A stretch of DNA of 64,000 bases from PALSA-1004 sp963829085 (GCA_963829085.1 CAWHHJ010000004.1:372001-436000); one strand, 5' to 3'. Shown: positions 9,903 to 19,836, counted from the first letter of the stretch. Notes: generated by a model from the sequence alone, not told the origin. A program made the numbers and translations.

Positions 9903-10905
9903 ATGAACATACTGCATAAACGCTTGTCGAGTGGCGGCCGAATCATCGCTGCGATACTTGCCGTATTAGTTGCCGCGCTATTCAACCTGCCGGACCATGC
10001 CATCGCGCAGACGTATCCCGCCAAAGTCATCCGCGTCATCGTTCCGTATCCGCCCGGCGGCACGTCCGATATCTTGACGCGGCTGCTCGGCGCCAAACTT
10101 GCGGAAGCTTGGGGACAGCAGGTGATCGCTGACAACCGTACGGGCGCGGGCGGCAATATCGGCGCTGAACTAACCGCACGCGCCGCTCCCGACGGCTACA
10201 CACTGATGCTGACGGACATCGGCAACCTTGTCACCAGCTCCATTCTGTATTCGAAGCTTCCGTTCGACGTGTTGAAGGACTTCGCACCAGTGACAACGAT
10301 CTCGTATTCGCCGCATCTGCTGGCCGTGCACCCGAGCGTGCCGTCGAAGACGACTAAAGAGTTGGTTGCGCTTGCCAAGGCAAATCCCGGCAAATTGAAC
10401 TATGCAGCAGGACTTGGCGGCACACCGCATCTCGCCGGGCTTATGTTCGCCCAACGAACCGGCATCAACTGGGTTTACATCCCGACCAAGGGCGGCGCAG
10501 CGACAAGCTACGCAGTCGCGACAGGTGACGCCGACGTTCTTTTCCTGGGCATTCTTCAGGTGCTGCCGCACATCAACACCGGCAAGCTGAAACTCATCGC
10601 GGCGTCGAGCGAGCAGCGCCTGTCGAATCTGCCTGACACGCCGACCGTCGCTGAAACAGTGCCCGGGTTTCGTTACCGGATCGTGGCAGGGCATACTCGC
10701 GCCGGCGCGCACGCCGCCCGAGGTGATCGCCAAACTCAATGCAGAAGTAGCGCGCGTACTCAAGTTACCGGACGTGAAAGACGTACTGGTGTCACAAGGC
10801 ACCACGCCGCTTGCCAGCAGCGCGCAGGATACCGGCCGCTGGCTTGCCAGCGAAAAAGAGCGGTGGGTGAAAGTCGTGAAAGACAGTGGATTCAAACTGG
10901 AATGA
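9903..10905 (+). CDS. Bug/TctC family receptor, frameshifted at the C-terminal third (Bug5)
   Basis: GGAGG lies just upstream of ATG 9903. A leader ends near DHAIAQ. VIVPYPPGGTSDILTR, NRTGAGGNIG and PDGYTL are normal. The usual VPYKGG is changed to IPTKGGAATSYAV, so the ligand-facing loop differs from its neighbours. Around 10670 an extra base (GTTTC/GTTACC) shifts the frame; the correct continuation VTGSWQGILAPARTPPEVIA ends at 10905 with ERWVKVVKDSGFKLE. Repaired length is about 333 residues. The unrepaired frame runs to 10922 with unrelated residues. Confidence 0.83.
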
Positions 10906-10974
10906 TGGGACCGCAAATATGAGCAGTCGACTGCAGCGATCCAGCATGGCGCTCTGTTGCATTACGTGCAAGAT

Positions 10975-11802
10975 ATGGTTCGACGCGCGGACATGACGGT
11001 CGCGCGCTGCGCACTCCTACTCGGCGCGCTCCTCGCGCTGCTTTCATGTGCAGTGCCGCCATCCGGCGTGCCGGCTGCGGCACGCGCCGATCTTGCGCCT
11101 ACCGGCAAGCTGCGTGCTGGTATCAACTATGGCAATGTCGTCCTGGCGACGAAAGATGCCGCAACAGGAGAGCTGCGCGGCGTCCACGTCGATCTTGCAC
11201 AGGAGCTCGCTAAGCGCCTAGGCGTGCCGGCCGAACTCATTGGATACGATGCGGCAGGCACGATGGTGGATAAGCTGAAAGCGGGCGCACTCGATGTGGC
11301 GCTGCTGTCCGCGGAGCCGGCGCGCGCCGGTGAAATCACTTTCAGTCCGGCGTATGTGGACATCGATGCGACGTACCTGGTCCCGGCCGGCTCGTCGATC
11401 CGGAATGTCGAAGAGGTGGATCGCGACGGTATGCGCGTCGCCATTGCCGCCAAGAGTGCCTACGAATTCTTTCTCAGCCGCAACCTGAAGCACGCGAAGC
11501 TCGTTGCGGGACCGGGCACATTCGGCGCCTACGATGTGTTCGTCTCCTCGAAGCTCGACGCGCTCGTTGGTATACGCCCACGGCTCGTCGTCGAAGCCGA
11601 CAAGCTGCCGGGCGCGCGCGTGCTCGATGGGCGCTTCATGAACATAGAGCAGACTATCGCGAGCGCTAAAGGCCGTGACGCCGGTGCGCGTTTCATCCGC
11701 GACTTTGTCGAAGACGCTAAAGCATCCGGCATGATCGACCGTATGCTTAAAGCGCACGGCGTGCGCGGTGTGTCCGTCGCGCCGCCGGTTCCCATGCAGT
11801 AG
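10975..11802 (+). CDS. ABC-type (SBP_bac_3) substrate-binding lipoprotein
   Basis: About 275 residues. The N-terminus RCALLLGALLALLSC carries a lipobox (LLSC), so the mature protein should be lipid-anchored in the periplasm. The rest matches type-3 amino-acid-binding proteins: GKLRAGINYGN, GVHVDLAQELAKRLGV, DKLKAGALDVALLSAEPARA, ITFSPAYVDIDATYLVPAGS. The binding-site Arg usually found after the TFSPPY segment is not obvious, so an amino acid ligand is uncertain. No ABC permease or ATPase is adjacent. ATG 10975 was preferred; TTG 10957 and ATG 10993 are possible. It follows Bug5 by 69 bp and precedes the NIPSNAP gene. Confidence 0.8.
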   Translation: MVRRADMTVARCALLLGALLALLSCAVPPSGVPAAARADLAPTGKLRAGINYGNVVLATKDAATGELRGVHVDLAQELAKRLGVPAELIGYDAAGTMVDKLKAGALDVALLSAEPARAGEITFSPAYVDIDATYLVPAGSSIRNVEEVDRDGMRVAIAAKSAYEFFLSRNLKHAKLVAGPGTFGAYDVFVSSKLDALVGIRPRLVVEADKLPGARVLDGRFMNIEQTIASAKGRDAGARFIRDFVEDAKASGMIDRMLKAHGVRGVSVAPPVPMQ

Positions 11803-11855
11803 TCGTTCGCTTGCAAGCCCGTCCTGTTTTGTTCGAGCCACTCAAGGAGACCATC

Positions 11856-12272
11856 GTGTTCAAAAAACAATTAATGAACTTTGTCTTATGCATAACGGCG
11901 CTCTCAGGTGCGCTTATGGTTAGCGGCTCGTGTTCGGCGCAGTCTGCAGCGCATATCTACGAACTGCGCACGTATACATCGCACGAAGGCCGGCTTGGGG
12001 ACGTCGTAAATCGGTTTCGCGATCACACGATGCGAATTTTCGAAAAGCATGGAATGGTTAGCGTCGGTTACTGGATACCGAAGGAAACGCCGAATACCCT
12101 GATCTACGTCCTCTCACACCCGAACCGCGAGGCGGCGACCAAGAACTGGGACGAGTTTCGCAACGATCCCGAGTGGAAAACCGCGCGTGCTGCATCAGAA
12201 GCGAATGGCCCGATCGTACTGAAGACCCAGTCCGTCTTTATGGAACCGACCGCATTCTCGCCTTTGAAGTAG
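11856..12272 (+). CDS. NIPSNAP family protein, exported
   Basis: About 138 residues. The GTG at 11856 follows AAGGAG closely and gives a leader (KKQLMNFVLCITALSGALMV, ending SCSAQ). The mature part has the NIPSNAP/dimeric alpha-beta-barrel signature IYELRTYTSHEGRLGDVVNR and FRNDPEWKTARAASEANGPI. The biochemical role of bacterial NIPSNAP proteins is poorly known; many accompany oxidoreductases. Here it is 127 bp upstream of a PQQ alcohol dehydrogenase on the same strand. A longer frame from 11811 exists but lacks a ribosome site. Confidence 0.82.
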   Translation: MFKKQLMNFVLCITALSGALMVSGSCSAQSAAHIYELRTYTSHEGRLGDVVNRFRDHTMRIFEKHGMVSVGYWIPKETPNTLIYVLSHPNREAATKNWDEFRNDPEWKTARAASEANGPIVLKTQSVFMEPTAFSPLK

Positions 12273-12399
12273 ATGTATGTAATCGCCGTCATTGCTTTGA
12301 CAAGAATGACGGTGAATGGCACATTGCGAGCATTGCCGTCGAACATCCGCCCGCATAAGAAAAAATCGGGACGGCCACCCTTAAAGGAGGAATGTCATC

Positions 12400-14151
12400 A
12401 TGCCGCGCTTCAAGCTCAAAAGAGTCGCCGTTGCCTGCGCATTGCTGTGTGCTGTCAGCGCTGTAACGTACGGCGCCGACTACACAATGACGGTGAACAA
12501 GGACCGCCTGCTCAACGCGCAGAACGAGCCGCAGAACTGGCTCATGATGAATGGCGATTACGGCTCGATGCGCTACTCGAAGTTGAGCCAGATCAACCGC
12601 GACAATGTTAAAAACCTGCGCATGATGTGGGCGCTTGCGTTGGGCGGCATGCAGGATATCGCCGCCAACGGGCCGGAGAACGAAGTCAATCCGCTGATCG
12701 ACAACGGCTACATGTACACGACCGACGGCTGGGGCACGGTCTACAAGATAGACGCTCGCAATCCGAACAAAGGCGAGTTCGTGTGGATCGCGGATCCGGG
12801 CGTGACGCATAAGGGAAACGTTTCGCGCACGCGCGGCATCGCGCTGTGGGAAGAGCTTGTCATCGCCAACCTGCCCGACGGCCGCGTAGTCGGCATCAAT
12901 CGCGACAGCGGCGAAATTGTGTGGGACAAGAAGATACTTGTCGCCAACGAATTCGGCAAGAAGGAACGCTTCTTTGCGGCGCCGATTACGGCGGACGGCA
13001 AAGTAATCATCGCGAACGGCGCGGGCGACGGCAAGACCCGCGGCTGGATTGCGGCGCTCGACGCCCGCACCGGCAACGAGCTATGGCGTTGGTACGCAGT
13101 GCCCGCGCCCGGCGAACCCGGCAGCGAAACGTGGAAAGACAAAAATCAGGCGTGGAAAACGGGCGGCGGCGGCTTGTGGCAGACGGGTTCGTACGACCCG
13201 GTTACCAAGCTCACCATCTGGGGCACGGGTAATCCAATTCCTCAATACGACCCGCAGGCGCGCGCGGGCGACAATCTGTATACGAATTCCGCCGTCGCGA
13301 TCAACGTCGATACCGGCAAAATGGCGTGGTATTTCCAGGACACGCCCAACGATTCGTGGGATTACGACGAGGTCGGCATTCACATGCTGCACGACTCGCA
13401 GGTAAACGGGCAGACGCGAAAAGTCGTCACGCACTTCGCGCGCAACGGTTTTTTCTACACGCTTGATCGCACGAACGGCAAGTTCATCAAGGCCGACCAG
13501 TACGTGAACGACGTCAACTGGACCAAGGGTATTAATCCTAAAACCGGCATGCCGGTTGAATATGATCCAAAGCTCGACGTGCAGATTTACAATCCCGTCG
13601 CGCGCTCACTGCGCGGCGACCCGATGAAGAAAACGTGTCCGACATGGCACGGCGGCATTGCGCATCAGCCGACGTCGTACAATCCGGTGAAGAAAATCGC
13701 CTATGGCGTGGGCACCGAAGGCTGCTTTACCCAGAACGGCGCCGAAGTGCGTTATATCGCGGGCGGCGGTGACATTGACGAAAAGGCGAGCGACAAGCGC
13801 ACCTATACGAGCGACTTGTATTACGGCTCAATCACCGCGTTCGACACTGCCGCGCACAAAGTTGTCGCCAAGGCGGTAACGGATATCGAAATCCGCTCAG
13901 GCACCATCGCGACCGCGGGCGGACTCGTCTTCACGGCGCTGCAGGACGGCTGGATAGTTGCGTATCACGACGAGACGCTCGAAGAGCTTTGGCGCTTCAA
14001 TGTCGGCACGCCGCTCAAGGGCGCGCCGGTAACGTATTCGATCGGGGCCAAACAGTATCTGGCGGTGCAAACGAGCGGCCGCCACCTGCATCCCAAGAAG
14101 TTCGACAAGCTCGAGAACTCGAGCTATCTGTTCGTGTTCGCGCTGAATTGA
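12400..14151 (+). CDS. PQQ-dependent alcohol dehydrogenase (methanol/ethanol dehydrogenase family)
   Basis: 583 residues, intact, with AAAGGAGG nine bases before the ATG and a Sec leader ending near VTYGA. An eight-bladed quinoprotein propeller oxidising alcohols or aldehydes in the periplasm and passing electrons to cytochrome c. Visible landmarks: WGTVYKIDARNP, GTGNPIPQYDP (metal-ligand Asn region), catalytic Asp321 in SWDYDEV, CPTWHGG and YGVGTEGC. Asp323, two residues after the catalytic Asp, occupies the position that marks lanthanide-dependent XoxF-type enzymes (Ala in calcium enzymes). The vicinal Cys-Cys pair of many family members is absent. No heme domain is fused; a cytochrome c gene faces it immediately downstream. 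Confidence 0.92.
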   Translation: MPRFKLKRVAVACALLCAVSAVTYGADYTMTVNKDRLLNAQNEPQNWLMMNGDYGSMRYSKLSQINRDNVKNLRMMWALALGGMQDIAANGPENEVNPLIDNGYMYTTDGWGTVYKIDARNPNKGEFVWIADPGVTHKGNVSRTRGIALWEELVIANLPDGRVVGINRDSGEIVWDKKILVANEFGKKERFFAAPITADGKVIIANGAGDGKTRGWIAALDARTGNELWRWYAVPAPGEPGSETWKDKNQAWKTGGGGLWQTGSYDPVTKLTIWGTGNPIPQYDPQARAGDNLYTNSAVAINVDTGKMAWYFQDTPNDSWDYDEVGIHMLHDSQVNGQTRKVVTHFARNGFFYTLDRTNGKFIKADQYVNDVNWTKGINPKTGMPVEYDPKLDVQIYNPVARSLRGDPMKKTCPTWHGGIAHQPTSYNPVKKIAYGVGTEGCFTQNGAEVRYIAGGGDIDEKASDKRTYTSDLYYGSITAFDTAAHKVVAKAVTDIEIRSGTIATAGGLVFTALQDGWIVAYHDETLEELWRFNVGTPLKGAPVTYSIGAKQYLAVQTSGRHLHPKKFDKLENSSYLFVFALN

Positions 14152-14164
14152 GACTGCGCGCGAG

Positions 14165-14186
14165 ACCGCGCGCGGTGCGCGGTTTC
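14165..14186 (+). terminator. possible terminator hairpin after the PQQ dehydrogenase gene
   Basis: ACCGCGC at 14165-14171 pairs with GCGCGGT at 14177-14183 across a 5-base loop and is followed by TTCGTT. It lies 14 bp after the stop of the PQQ dehydrogenase and before the convergent cytochrome gene. The T tract is poor, so this is a weak call. Confidence 0.35.
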
Positions 14187-14206
14187 GTTGCGGCCTGCAA
14201 AAGCGG

Positions 14207-14709
14207 TTACTTGAACTCGTTACAAACTTCCGACGCGCCGCCCCAATAGTCCGCGCACTTCGTGCGATCCATCGCACCCTTGCCGACAATTTTTGCATAA
14301 GCGAAATCCGCTAGCAGCTCGACTTCGCGCGGCTGTAATGTCGCCGGCGGATCCGCCATGCTGATGCCCTGCGCCTTGAGATCGGATTCCTTTTTGCCGA
14401 AGCAGCGTCCGTCGCTATACGCAAACTTGTCGAACGGCGGCATTCCGGTCCCGGGCAAGCCGCATTTGACTATCATGACGAACGCCGGACCATCGAGTTT
14501 GGATTCACGCAGATTCGCCCCCGTCGGCATCTGGTTGTCCATTTTGCGGCCATCGCCGGCCCAGCCATGACAAACCTGGCAATTGCCTTTTTGCGTATAG
14601 AGCCGCAGGCCCTCGGCGATATCCCCGGTGTCCGCTGCGTGAACGCAGCACCGGCGGCGAAGAGTGGCGCAACGGTCAGCAGCGTTCGTGCGACTACGCG
14701 TAAATTCAC
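14207..14709 (-). pseudogene. Periplasmic cytochrome c, one frameshift
   Basis: A GTG at 14709 opens a leader (NLRVVARTLLTVAPLFAAGA). The frame then breaks at about 14630-14637 (one base lost); the next frame reads DTGDIAEGLRLYTQKGNCQV, followed by CHGWAGDGRKM, so a CQVCH heme-binding motif is present, and later GTGMPPFDKFAYSD supplies the axial Met region. Stop at 14207; repaired length about 167 residues. It starts 7 bp after the stop of the upstream DUF5666-like gene on the same strand. Convergent to the PQQ dehydrogenase, for which it is a plausible electron acceptor. A C-terminal pair of Cys (CFGKK, CADYW) may form a disulfide. Confidence 0.75.
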
Positions 14710-14716
14710 GGCGGCG

Positions 14717-15319
14717 TTACTGCGGCGGCCTGACGCCATCCTTGCTGACCTGCACACGCGACGCGACTACCTTGCCGTCATTGTTCATGGCGGCTTGTAT
14801 GTACGCGTACTCACCGGCTTTCAGTAGCGAGCGGTCGCCGTCCACCGCCATGACGACCGGTGTATTTTCAGGCACCACGACTGTCTGTGAACCGTCTTTG
14901 TACTTGAGCGTCAATTCGCGGCCGTTGCTGCCCTGAGAAACTGCTGAAACGGCAGCATTGGTCATGCTCGATTTCGGCTCGAGATCCCACGGACGATGAC
15001 CTTCATTGGGAATGGCACGGTCTGCCGGAAATACATGCACCTCGCGCGCGACGAGCTTGCCGTCGGGACCTGGCACCGCAGTCGTACCCAAGGGCGTGCC
15101 GGGCTTGATGTCCGCCAGCTTGACCTGCTTCGGATATGCGTATGTCGTATTCGGTGCAAGCTCAATCTTCATGTCACGTCCTTCGCGCGTCTTGACCGCC
15201 AACACGTCACCGTCGACTGCCGTTATCGTGCCGCGAATGCGCATCTGGGTTTGTGCCTGCACGGCAGTCGAGGCAAACACGAGTGCGCCGCAAATCAAAA
15301 GATGATGCAGTTTACGCAT
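14717..15319 (-). CDS. Exported hypothetical protein with repeated OB-like segments (DUF5666-like)
   Basis: 200 residues with a clear Sec leader (RKLHHLLICGALVFASTAVQ, then AQ). Two similar stretches follow: MRIRGTITAVDGDVLAVKTR with LAPNTTYAYPKQ, and GRELTLKYKDGSQTVVVPEN with TPVVMAVDGDRS. This pattern (RGTI..VDG..L.VKT..G) resembles periplasmic DUF5666-type proteins of unknown function. It is directly upstream of the cytochrome c gene (7-bp gap) and so presumably co-expressed with it. The call to a named domain is by eye only. Confidence 0.65.
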   Translation of the reverse strand: MRKLHHLLICGALVFASTAVQAQTQMRIRGTITAVDGDVLAVKTREGRDMKIELAPNTTYAYPKQVKLADIKPGTPLGTTAVPGPDGKLVAREVHVFPADRAIPNEGHRPWDLEPKSSMTNAAVSAVSQGSNGRELTLKYKDGSQTVVVPENTPVVMAVDGDRSLLKAGEYAYIQAAMNNDGKVVASRVQVSKDGVRPPQ

Positions 15320-15571
15320 GATGGTTCTCCAATGAAATTAGGCGGTATCGTGAGCCGCCGTCTATCATTAGTCAACATAAAGGAAGCGATCGTTCGGATC
15401 CGGTTTCATGGCATCCGACCGCATTGGTAGTTTTGTAATAAGTACACGCGCGAAACCACATCGGATGCGACTCGACCTCGCGTTCTGGCATGGAGCGCAT
15501 CTAACACGCAGCGGCATTATTATTTCAGCACCGAAGAAGTCTGAGATCCTGCTAAATATAAGGAGCACTTC

Positions 15572-16555
15572 ATGCAACAGACGACATTCAAAGCATTAAG
15601 TCAGACGGTGCTGTGCTGGGCGGCGGGCGCGTTTAGGACGGCGGCGGTTTCTCAGGCCGTGTATCCGTCGCGCAACGTGCAGTTGGTGGTTCCGTACACG
15701 CCCGGCGGGTCTATCGACATCATGTCGCGCGCGGTCGCGCAAAGACTCGCCGAAACGTGGGGAAAAAATGTCGTCGTGGATAATCGTCCGGGTGCGAGCG
15801 GCATGATAGGCACTGAGCTTGTCACTAAGACCGAGCCGGATGGACACACACTCCTCGGTCACACTTCCTCGTATCCGGCAACTGCGGCGGTGCGCGAGAA
15901 GCTGCCGTTCGATCCGGCGCGGGCGATCGTTCCCGCTGCTATGATCGCGCGCGCTCCGATGCTGGTTGCGGTGCATCCGTCGGTGCCGGCGAAATCCGTG
16001 CGAGAGCTCGTCGCATTGGCGAAGAAAAGACCCGGGACGCTCAATTATTCGTCATCCGGGACGGGCGGCAACAACCACTTTTCAGGTGCACTGTTTGCGT
16101 CCGCCGCCGGCATCAAACTGACGCACATTCCGTATAAAGGAATTTCGCAGGCGATGACGGCGCTTGCTTCGGGCGAGGTCGAAATCTGCATTGCGAGTGC
16201 GGCGGCGGTCAATCCGCAGCTGAAGGCAGGCCGAGTACGGGCAATCGCAGTCACCAGCGCTGAGCCTTCGAGCCTGTTGCCGGGTTTGCCTGCCGTCGCG
16301 CAATCCGGCGTCCCTGGCTATTCATACGAACTGTGGTGGGGAATTTTCGCGCCGGCCGGTGTGCCGGCCGACCGCATGAATGTCATCAACTCAGCGGTGA
16401 ACAAAATTCTTTCAAGCGCTGACATGAAGAAGTTTCTCGACAACGAAGGCGCCGAGCCGTGGCCGCTGACAGTAGCGCAGCTCGCTGATCTGCTGCCCAA
16501 GGAAATTGCGCGCTATCGAAAAGCGGCGCAGGAAGCGGGAATTGCTGCGCAATAG
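15572..16555 (+). CDS. Bug/TctC family receptor (Bug6)
   Basis: 327 residues, intact; AAGGAG lies 5' of ATG 15572. The leader is weakly hydrophobic (SQTVLCWAAGAFRTAAVSQA). LVVPYTPGGSIDIMSR, NRPGASGMIG, PDGHTL (Tyr replaced by His), THIPYKGISQAMTALASGEV and KAAQEAGIAAQ give the complete domain. Stands alone after a 250-bp upstream gap in which no gene was seen, and is followed 135 bp later by the ATP-grasp gene on the same strand. Confidence 0.9.
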   Translation: MQQTTFKALSQTVLCWAAGAFRTAAVSQAVYPSRNVQLVVPYTPGGSIDIMSRAVAQRLAETWGKNVVVDNRPGASGMIGTELVTKTEPDGHTLLGHTSSYPATAAVREKLPFDPARAIVPAAMIARAPMLVAVHPSVPAKSVRELVALAKKRPGTLNYSSSGTGGNNHFSGALFASAAGIKLTHIPYKGISQAMTALASGEVEICIASAAAVNPQLKAGRVRAIAVTSAEPSSLLPGLPAVAQSGVPGYSYELWWGIFAPAGVPADRMNVINSAVNKILSSADMKKFLDNEGAEPWPLTVAQLADLLPKEIARYRKAAQEAGIAAQ

Positions 16556-16690
16556 GTGGTTACGAATGCGCCAACGTTATGAAGTTTCAGGTTATGCGCT
16601 GCGGTTATAAGGAGCTAACTTTTTATCAGTTTGTGTGAGGCGCGCGTATCGGTAACCTGTCGACCGGACTTGGAACACAGGGAGACAGTT

Positions 16691-17665
16691 ATGAAGAAAA
16701 TCTTCGTGATACACGAGAACGACGCCTGGGTCGAACCGTTGCGCGCAGCATTCGATCAGCTCGAATTGCCGTACGAAGAATGGTTTCTGCACGAGGGCGT
16801 GCTCGACTTTTCTTCCGCGCCTCCGGACGGCGTCTTTTATAACCGGATGAGCGCTTCTTCGCATACGCGTGGACATCGCTACGGGCCTGAATATACGGCA
16901 GCCGTTCTCGCGTGGCTTGAGTCGCACAACCGCCGCCTTGTGAACAACGGGCGGGCACTGCAACTCGAGATCAGCAAAATCGCACAGTATGCAGCGCTTG
17001 CCAATTACGGCATACGCACACCGCGTACCGTGGCGGCCATCGGACGTTCGCAGATTGTTAAAGCGGCGACCGGTTTCAGCGGGTCATTTATCACTAAGCA
17101 CAACCGTGCCGGCAAGGGCCTCGGCGTGCGCCTTTTTCATGACACGGACGCCCTCAAGCGATATGTTGAAAGCGATGCTTTCGAGGATTCGATCGACGGC
17201 ATCACGCTCGTGCAGGAATACATCCGTGCGCCCGAGCCGCTCATCACGCGCGTCGAATTCGTCGGCGGCAGATTCCTTTACGCCGTACGCGTCGATACAA
17301 CGCTTGGCTTTGAGCTGTGCCCGGCCGATGTGTGTGAGGTCGGAGACGCGTTTTGCCCGGTCGGCGAAACCGCGCCGGCGGCTCCTGCACCGCGCTTTCG
17401 CATCGTCAACAACTTCGATCATCCGATCATCGAGCGCTATCGCCGCTTCATTCTCGAGAACGGCATCGGTATTGCCGGCATTGAATTCATCGTTGACGCG
17501 GCGGGCGAACTCTACACGTACGATGTAAATACGAATACCAACTACAACAGTGCTGCTGAAGCAGAAGCTTGCATCTATGGGATGCGCGCGATCGCCCGCT
17601 ATCTCGGTGAGGAACTCAAAAAACTCACGCGTCTCGAGCAGCCGGCGCTTTATCTGGCGCGCTGA
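16691..17665 (+). CDS. ATP-grasp ligase of the RimK type
   Basis: 324 residues from ATG 16691, which has GGGAGA 7-10 bases upstream. The N-terminal pre-ATP-grasp lobe opens KKIFVIHENDAWVEPLRAAF. The central SGSFITKHNRAGKGLGVRLF provides the nucleotide-binding Lys and glycine loop, TLVQEYIRAPEPLITRVEFV the hinge, and GIAGIEFIVDAAGELYTYDV with NTNTNYN the Mg-binding Glu/Asn cluster. RimK-like enzymes form amide or peptide bonds (glutamate addition and similar); the substrates here are unknown. No leader, so cytoplasmic. No biosynthetic partner is adjacent. Confidence 0.85.
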   Translation: MKKIFVIHENDAWVEPLRAAFDQLELPYEEWFLHEGVLDFSSAPPDGVFYNRMSASSHTRGHRYGPEYTAAVLAWLESHNRRLVNNGRALQLEISKIAQYAALANYGIRTPRTVAAIGRSQIVKAATGFSGSFITKHNRAGKGLGVRLFHDTDALKRYVESDAFEDSIDGITLVQEYIRAPEPLITRVEFVGGRFLYAVRVDTTLGFELCPADVCEVGDAFCPVGETAPAAPAPRFRIVNNFDHPIIERYRRFILENGIGIAGIEFIVDAAGELYTYDVNTNTNYNSAAEAEACIYGMRAIARYLGEELKKLTRLEQPALYLAR

Positions 17666-17707
17666 GCGGCAATGCAGTCGGGAACCGTGGTCAACGCGAA
17701 GGTCGCT

Positions 17708-18659
17708 TCAATCTTCGCGTATGCCCGCGTCCCTGATAACTTTGCCCCATTTTGTCATTTCAGATTTCATGATCGCGCCCCACGCTTCCGGCGTCGTGCC
17801 GGCGCCTTCGACGCCTGACGCCAGCAGCCTCTCCTGCGCGTCGGCGCTGGCGAGCACTCGCAGTATTTCCTGATTGAGACGGCCGACGATTGCGGCGGGT
17901 GTGCCTGCCGGGGCAAAGGCGCCTATCAGCGCGCTCGCTTCATATCCCGGCAGTCCGGAAGCCGCGACCGTCGGCAGACCCGGTGCGAGCGGCGACGGCA
18001 TTGCGCTCGTGACAGCAAGCGCTCTAAGCTTGCCCGACTTCGCGAGCGGTAGTCCGCCCGCTGCGTTTGCGAAGATAAGCTGCACTTCGCCGCTCACTAA
18101 AGCGGTCAGCGAAGCGGCGGCGCCTTTGTAATTGACGCGCACGATTTCGACATGTGCCATCGTCCTGAATAATTCGCCGGCGACATGCACCGAGTTGCCG
18201 GTTCCCGAGGTACCGAAATTGAGTTGGCCGGCGCGCTTTCTTGCGAGCGAGATCAGTTCCCGCACGGAGCTTGCAGGGACTGACGGGTGCACCACCAGAA
18301 CATTCGGCGCCTTCGTAACAAGTGTTATGGGCGCGAAATCATTCACTGGATCGGTACGCAACCTTATCGCGCAAAAACGGCAGCAGCCAGATGGTCGGGC
18401 CGTTCAATAGAAGCGTGTACCCGTCGGCCGGTGCCCTGGCCACAATTTCCGCCGCCTGGATGCCGCGATTCTCAACGATGACCTGCTGACTCAAGCTGGA
18501 CGTGATGCCGTGCGCGATCAGGCGCGACGCAAAATCGCTGCCGCCACCCGCCTCAGTCGTTACGATACGAATGATCCGACCGGGATAAGGTTGCGGTGAC
18601 GGCTGTGCGGATACGCCAGTGCTGGCGGCGAGCACAAGTATCGTTGCGAGTACTTCCAA
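17708..18659 (-). pseudogene. Bug/TctC family receptor, frameshifted (Bug7)
   Basis: The leader and first lobe (TTG start at 18659; LATILVLAASTGVSAQ, IIRIVTTEAGGGSDFASRLI, APADGYTLLL) are in one frame; from about 18353 the other frame continues DPVNDFAPITLVTKAPNVLV to KWGKVIRDAGIRED at 17708. One extra base in TACCGATCC explains it. Divergent in lobe one: VTTEAGGG replaces VPYPPGG and VENRGIQAAEI replaces NRPGAGGN. Repaired length is about 317 residues. It converges on the ATP-grasp gene and is divergent from the hydroxyacid dehydrogenase 160 bp away. Confidence 0.82.
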
Positions 18660-18818
18660 TGTCTCTACACTTCGTCAAGCATGCGTCCTCACGTGTGCGT
18701 GGATTGTATCGTCAGACGCTCTATGCTGTTACGGCGTGACACTCGCCGCACATGCTGACGCCTCGTCGTGGAACCCGTACAATCAGGCAGCGAATCCCGA
18801 CCTCAGAAAGCGGCTCCC

Positions 18819-19836
18819 GTGTCATTCACTCTCTTGTATCCCGATGGCAGATCCAACGATCTCGATATAGAACGAGCAGTAACCGGCAACGACGCCGTGC
18901 TTATCAACCCGCGCAAGAATCGTTTCGACGCGATCGAGCCCGCTGAATGGGAAAAATGCGATGGCATTGTGGTGCGCTTCGTGCCGATCGATGCGAATGC
19001 AGTCAAGCACCTGAAGCGCGCGCGCATCGTCGTGCGCAATGGTGTCGGTTTCGACATCGTCGATCTCAAGGCATGCGGGGACGCCGGTATCGCAGTGTGC
19101 AATGTTCCTGACTATGGAACTACCGAAGTCGCCGATACGGCGATCGCGATGATGCTGACCTTCGCGCGCGGCACGGCCGCGCTCGACGCCGCCTTACGCG
19201 CCGACCTCGCCGCCGGCTGGACACACACGCACAATGTGACGGCGCGGCGACTGCGTGGTGCGTGCTACGGCGTCATCGGACTCGGCCGCATTGGCACCGC
19301 TTCGGCGCTGCGCGCTCGCGCGTTCGGTATGAACGTCGCGTTCTACGATCCGTTGCTGCCGAACGGCGCCGAGCTCGCGTTCGGCTTCACGCGGGCGCGC
19401 ACGCTACCGGAATTGCTCGGCATGGCCGACGTCGTCAGCATTCATTCGCCGCTCACGAAAGAGACGCGTTCGATGATCAATGGCGAGGCGATTGCGGCGA
19501 TGAAGCCCGGCGCTTACCTGCTAAATACAGCGCGAGGACCAATCTGTGACACGCGCGCGGTGCTCGACGGGCTCAAGAGCGGCAAGCTCGCAGCGGCCGG
19601 CCTCGACGTCCTGCCGAGTGAGCCCGCATCGGCGACTGATCCACTGGTGGCGGCGTGGCAGCTCAATGAGCCGTGGCTGCGTGGGCGTCTCTCTGTTGAA
19701 TCCGCATGCCGCCTTCTACAGTCCCGATTCACTGGCCGACCTGCGGCGCAAGGCGACCGAGACGGCGTTTTATTATCTGCGTGACGGCAAGCTCGACAAT
19801 TGCGTGAACGCCGAGTATCTGAAAAACCCGCGCTGA
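18819..19836 (+). CDS. D-2-hydroxyacid dehydrogenase (CtBP-like), frameshifted near C-terminus
   Basis: NAD-dependent 2-hydroxyacid dehydrogenase fold. YGVIGLGRIGTASALRARAF is the Rossmann glycine motif, NTARGPICD carries the catalytic Arg and DVLPSEP the Glu. The open frame then derails at about 19690; the adjacent frame gives LNPHAAFYSPDSLADLRRKA with the catalytic His, ending NAEYLKNPR at 19836. One extra base explains the break; repaired length about 338 residues. GTG 18819 (VSFTLLYPDG) fits the family N-terminus better than the in-frame start at 18768. Reversible reduction of a 2-oxoacid is expected; the substrate is unknown. Confidence 0.82.
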
